This document shows positions 61,257 through 64,000 of a DNA stretch of 64,000 nt, in pieces (position 1 is the first letter of the stretch; the number at the start of each line of letters is the position of its first letter). Source of the DNA: Trogon surrucura. Taxonomy: Eukaryota; Chordata; Aves; Trogoniformes; Trogonidae. A program made the position numbers and the translations under genes. The notes beneath the pieces were generated by a model that searched no databases, was not told the origin of the DNA, and saw only the letters and a program-made list of their open reading frames with translations. Where the stretch lies: assembly GCA_020746105.1 (NCBI GenBank), contig CM036636.1, positions 4,092,001 through 4,156,000 on the forward strand. Direction: 5' to 3'.

Positions 61257-64000
61257 AACGATGGATGTAATGCTGTGCCAGGGCTTACACCCTGACCCTG
61301 CACTGTGTGGGGGGAGCAGCGTGAGGTGCTGGGTTCTTTCAGCTCCCACCAAGTCCAAAGGAACGTGGTGTCTCAATGCAATTGTTTTTTCAAGCCACTT
61401 TAAGCTCACTGCTTAATCCTTTAAAAAGGAGGAGAGGTAGCCTGTTGCAGAACAAAAATTGAGGAGAATTGATAGCTGCCAAGGATGAGGAGCCAGCAGT
61501 TGGGATAACTGAGGAGTTAAGCCCTTGCCTCCTCCATGGGACCACTGTCTGTAGGTGCTGTGTCTAAAGCCTGGGGCTTACTGCCCAGCTTGCAGGAGGC
61601 AGCTGAGTTTCTGCATCCTATCTAGCTGGCAAGCATTGGAAACAGAGAGAGAAATGGCCAACCTGAACATGCCCCTTTCTTTCAGAAAGTATAATTATTA
61701 TCAGTTAAGTGAGATGCCTGTGCTGATGCATCACATGCAGTGAGGAGGCCGAAAGCCCATTTGTACAGACCTGGGCCACCTCGGATGCAAGGTGTGCAGA
61801 GGTCCTGAGCTGCTCCACAGCATGGCAGCTCAGGGAAGCTTTGGAGGTAGGAGACAAGGATGATGTTGCAGGTTGCTCTTCCTTTTTCCTCTCACCTATT
61901 TTGTATTTGGAGGAGCCTTGGCCCTTGAGCAGGTGGGTGGTTGGGTTGTCGTGTGCTTGGATGCTGTAAACAGCACAGTGATTCCCAGGGAGCAGCTGAG
62001 TGCCCTTGTCCTTTCCTCACATGGGGAAGGCAGGTCTTGTGGAGCAATGACAGGCTGACACCTCTTTTCTAAGTCTTTAGTCATAGTTGTGGGGTTTTAA
62101 CAAAGTAAGAATATCAAGATCCTCTCTGTAGAGGAAAGCAAAGTTCAGCAGGTTCCTGCAGCGACTCCCTTGGTGCAGGACAGGATGGAGGGGCTGATAC
62201 AACACCACAGACAGCCCAGGGGAACAGCAGCTGATGTAGCAAAAGTGCTGTTATGGCTTTCCATAGAACGTCTCAAATGGATGTAGGTCTCTCTGAGGGA
62301 CAGCAACTGTGCAGCGTTACCTGCTGCCCATCTTCCTACCAGACAGCAAATTCCCTTTGGCATTTCAGCTGCCCTTAGGCACTAATCACCGCTTCTGAGG
62401 CTCAAAGCTGTTTTACAGCACCGTGCCTGGCAGTGCAGACGAGCAGTGTTTACTCTGCACAGAACGAGCTGGGGCTGTGAAGAGCACGGGGACAGGCGGG
62501 AGCAGAAGGGGAGTTGGAGGAGAGCAGGAAACTCTTTAGATCATGCTTGACTTACAGGGCCGGAGTCATCCTTGATGAAACTCTGCTGCAGTCAGTGCAG
62601 AATGATGCCTTTGACTGATGACCGCTCCTCAGCGGCGAGGAGATGGATGTCTCACAACCAAACAGCTACAGCCCAGACACTTCTGTCTCCCTGGCTGCTT
62701 TTGGCATCCATTGCTTACAGCAGCTCCAGTGTGGACATCGCTCTGGGCCATCTGGGAAGGGTGACAACCCAGAAACAGTGATGCTTGTTCACATTACTTA
62801 TCAGGACAGCAGCAGTCCTGAGTTCGCTGGGGATGCAATGTGCATCCCCTGCTGGAGCAGCACAGGAGGACTCACAAGCCCCCAGTGGCTGGGAGGCCAG
62901 GGCATGTCCCTCTACTTCTGGGTCCGAAGCCCTCATTCCCCACAGCCCCAGTGCTGGATCTGTCAGTCTGATGTGCTGCTAGCCACTCTGTTGTCTGTCC
63001 TTCCACCTCTTTTTCACCTCTGGCTTTCATCCCCCCCTTCCTTTATTCTCCTCTTATTGTCCTTATCTAGTAAGGCCCTATTACCTGCTTTTATCTGCAA
63101 AAGCGTCTAATCTCTGACAGCACCTGGTATTTGCCTGGACGTGGACAGAACACATCAGCTTTTTTTTTTTCTATTTTTTTTTATGTGAGATTTTAAACTG
63201 CCTTTTGGCTCTTGGGATCCCTCTCGCTCCCTTTTTAACTTTGCAGGGATTGCTTTTGCAGCTCCTTTCTTGCTGTGCCTGGAGGATGAAGGGCCAGATC
63301 ACATAGGTGTTGGTCGGGTTCCTTGTCTGTCTGAATAAGTGTCAGCCCTCTGAGTCTGCATTAGCTAACCGAGGGGCTCAGGAGGCTGACTAAGCACATG
63401 ACATCCGAAGGGAGGAGGTGGAGAAGGACAGCGAGCGGGTGAATCCTTCCCCTGAACTGTCTGAAACCAGGATACCAGCCCCTGCTCCTCGGTGACCTCG
63501 GAAAAGGCTCTTGCACTTCTCCTCCAGGCTGTCAGCATGTCAGGAACAGGAACAGTCTCTTGTTACATACATACATATAAATATATCATTTAGCACAGTG
63601 GTGGGCGTCTTTACTGCTATTATAGTAACAACTTTTCTCCACTTCCCCTCATCTCCATCTGAGAAGAAAGTGCTTCCCTGTCTCTGGGTATGAATAGCAG
63701 GATAGGGTTTGCTGCTGGATTTTCATCTGAGAAAGGACTTTTCCTTTTTTCTTTAAAGTATTTTCATTTTTTCTTTAAAAATGAGCCTGGCACTGGTTGC
63801 CGACGGCAGGTTAAACCCTGGTAAGTGGTGTTTGCTTCCTGTTCATGTGGCAGATACCTGTTCAAATGTGAGTAGCCCAGACTATCCTCAAGAAGTGCCT
63901 GCTCACTGCCTATCAGTGAGCCTCTCTCGAGCCAGGAGGAAGGGACCTCCTGATCATTTCTTGTGTCGCCACGCCTGGGTCGTCCCACCAAGTGATTCCT
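61257..64000. other. Intergenic, nothing recognised
   Basis: No gene, RNA gene or named repeat is seen. The 155-codon frame at 62643-63110 overlaps other frames and has no domain. T runs occur near 63160-63180 and 63740-63780. Confidence 0.5.

Noticed and set aside
1..64000. tRNA genes, CRISPR arrays, operons or other prokaryotic features
   Set aside because: No tRNA B-box with cloverleaf potential was noticed, and exon structure, LINEs and LTR show vertebrate DNA.

Overview
The window is vertebrate nuclear DNA, almost certainly from a bird. Three things point there: a complete three-exon Toll-like receptor 4 gene whose 843-residue product has the length I recall for chicken TLR4, chicken-repeat-1 (CR1) LINE copies of several ages, and an avian-type endogenous-retrovirus LTR. 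I cannot name the species.

Layout. Positions 1-2.9 kb are 5' flank. TLR4 occupies about 3.0-9.3 kb on the plus strand, with coding segments 3142-3246, 4066-4232 and 7026-9285 and a probable 3' UTR reaching the first AATAAA at 11046. The promoter has an ETS site and an ETS/IRF composite site within 230 bp of the start codon, and the probable leader holds two short upstream ORFs. Intron 2 carries a 5'-truncated CR1 with a nearly open reverse-transcriptase frame in the same orientation as TLR4.

From about 11 kb to 64 kb I find no protein-coding gene; the open frames there are short, overlapping on both strands and lack recognisable domains. In mammals and chicken the TLR4 neighbourhood is known for large intergenic spaces towards BRINP1 and ASTN2, which fits. 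This stretch holds repeats of different ages: ancient CR1 and sauropsid or MIR-like remnants (15.1, 21.4, 21.7, 30.3, 36.0, 57.4 kb), two younger CR1 fragments (43.0 and 61.0 kb), a probable solo LTR with its own CCAAT and TATA boxes (55.2 kb), and an unclassified repeat pair (17.9 and 23.0 kb). It also has a pure 274-bp pentanucleotide array at 25.8 kb and a 316-bp minisatellite of 14-15-bp units at 46.1 kb. AT-rich segments with compact palindromes (20.1, 41.0-41.9, 50.0 kb) look like candidate conserved regulatory elements, but conservation cannot be tested from one sequence.

Functionally the window has one worker: a cell-surface or endosomal innate receptor that senses lipopolysaccharide with MD-2 and signals through its TIR domain. 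I saw no convincing undescribed biological system. The best leads are the promoter and leader of TLR4, the CR1 in its intron, the long pure repeat and the candidate regulatory islands in the flanking desert.
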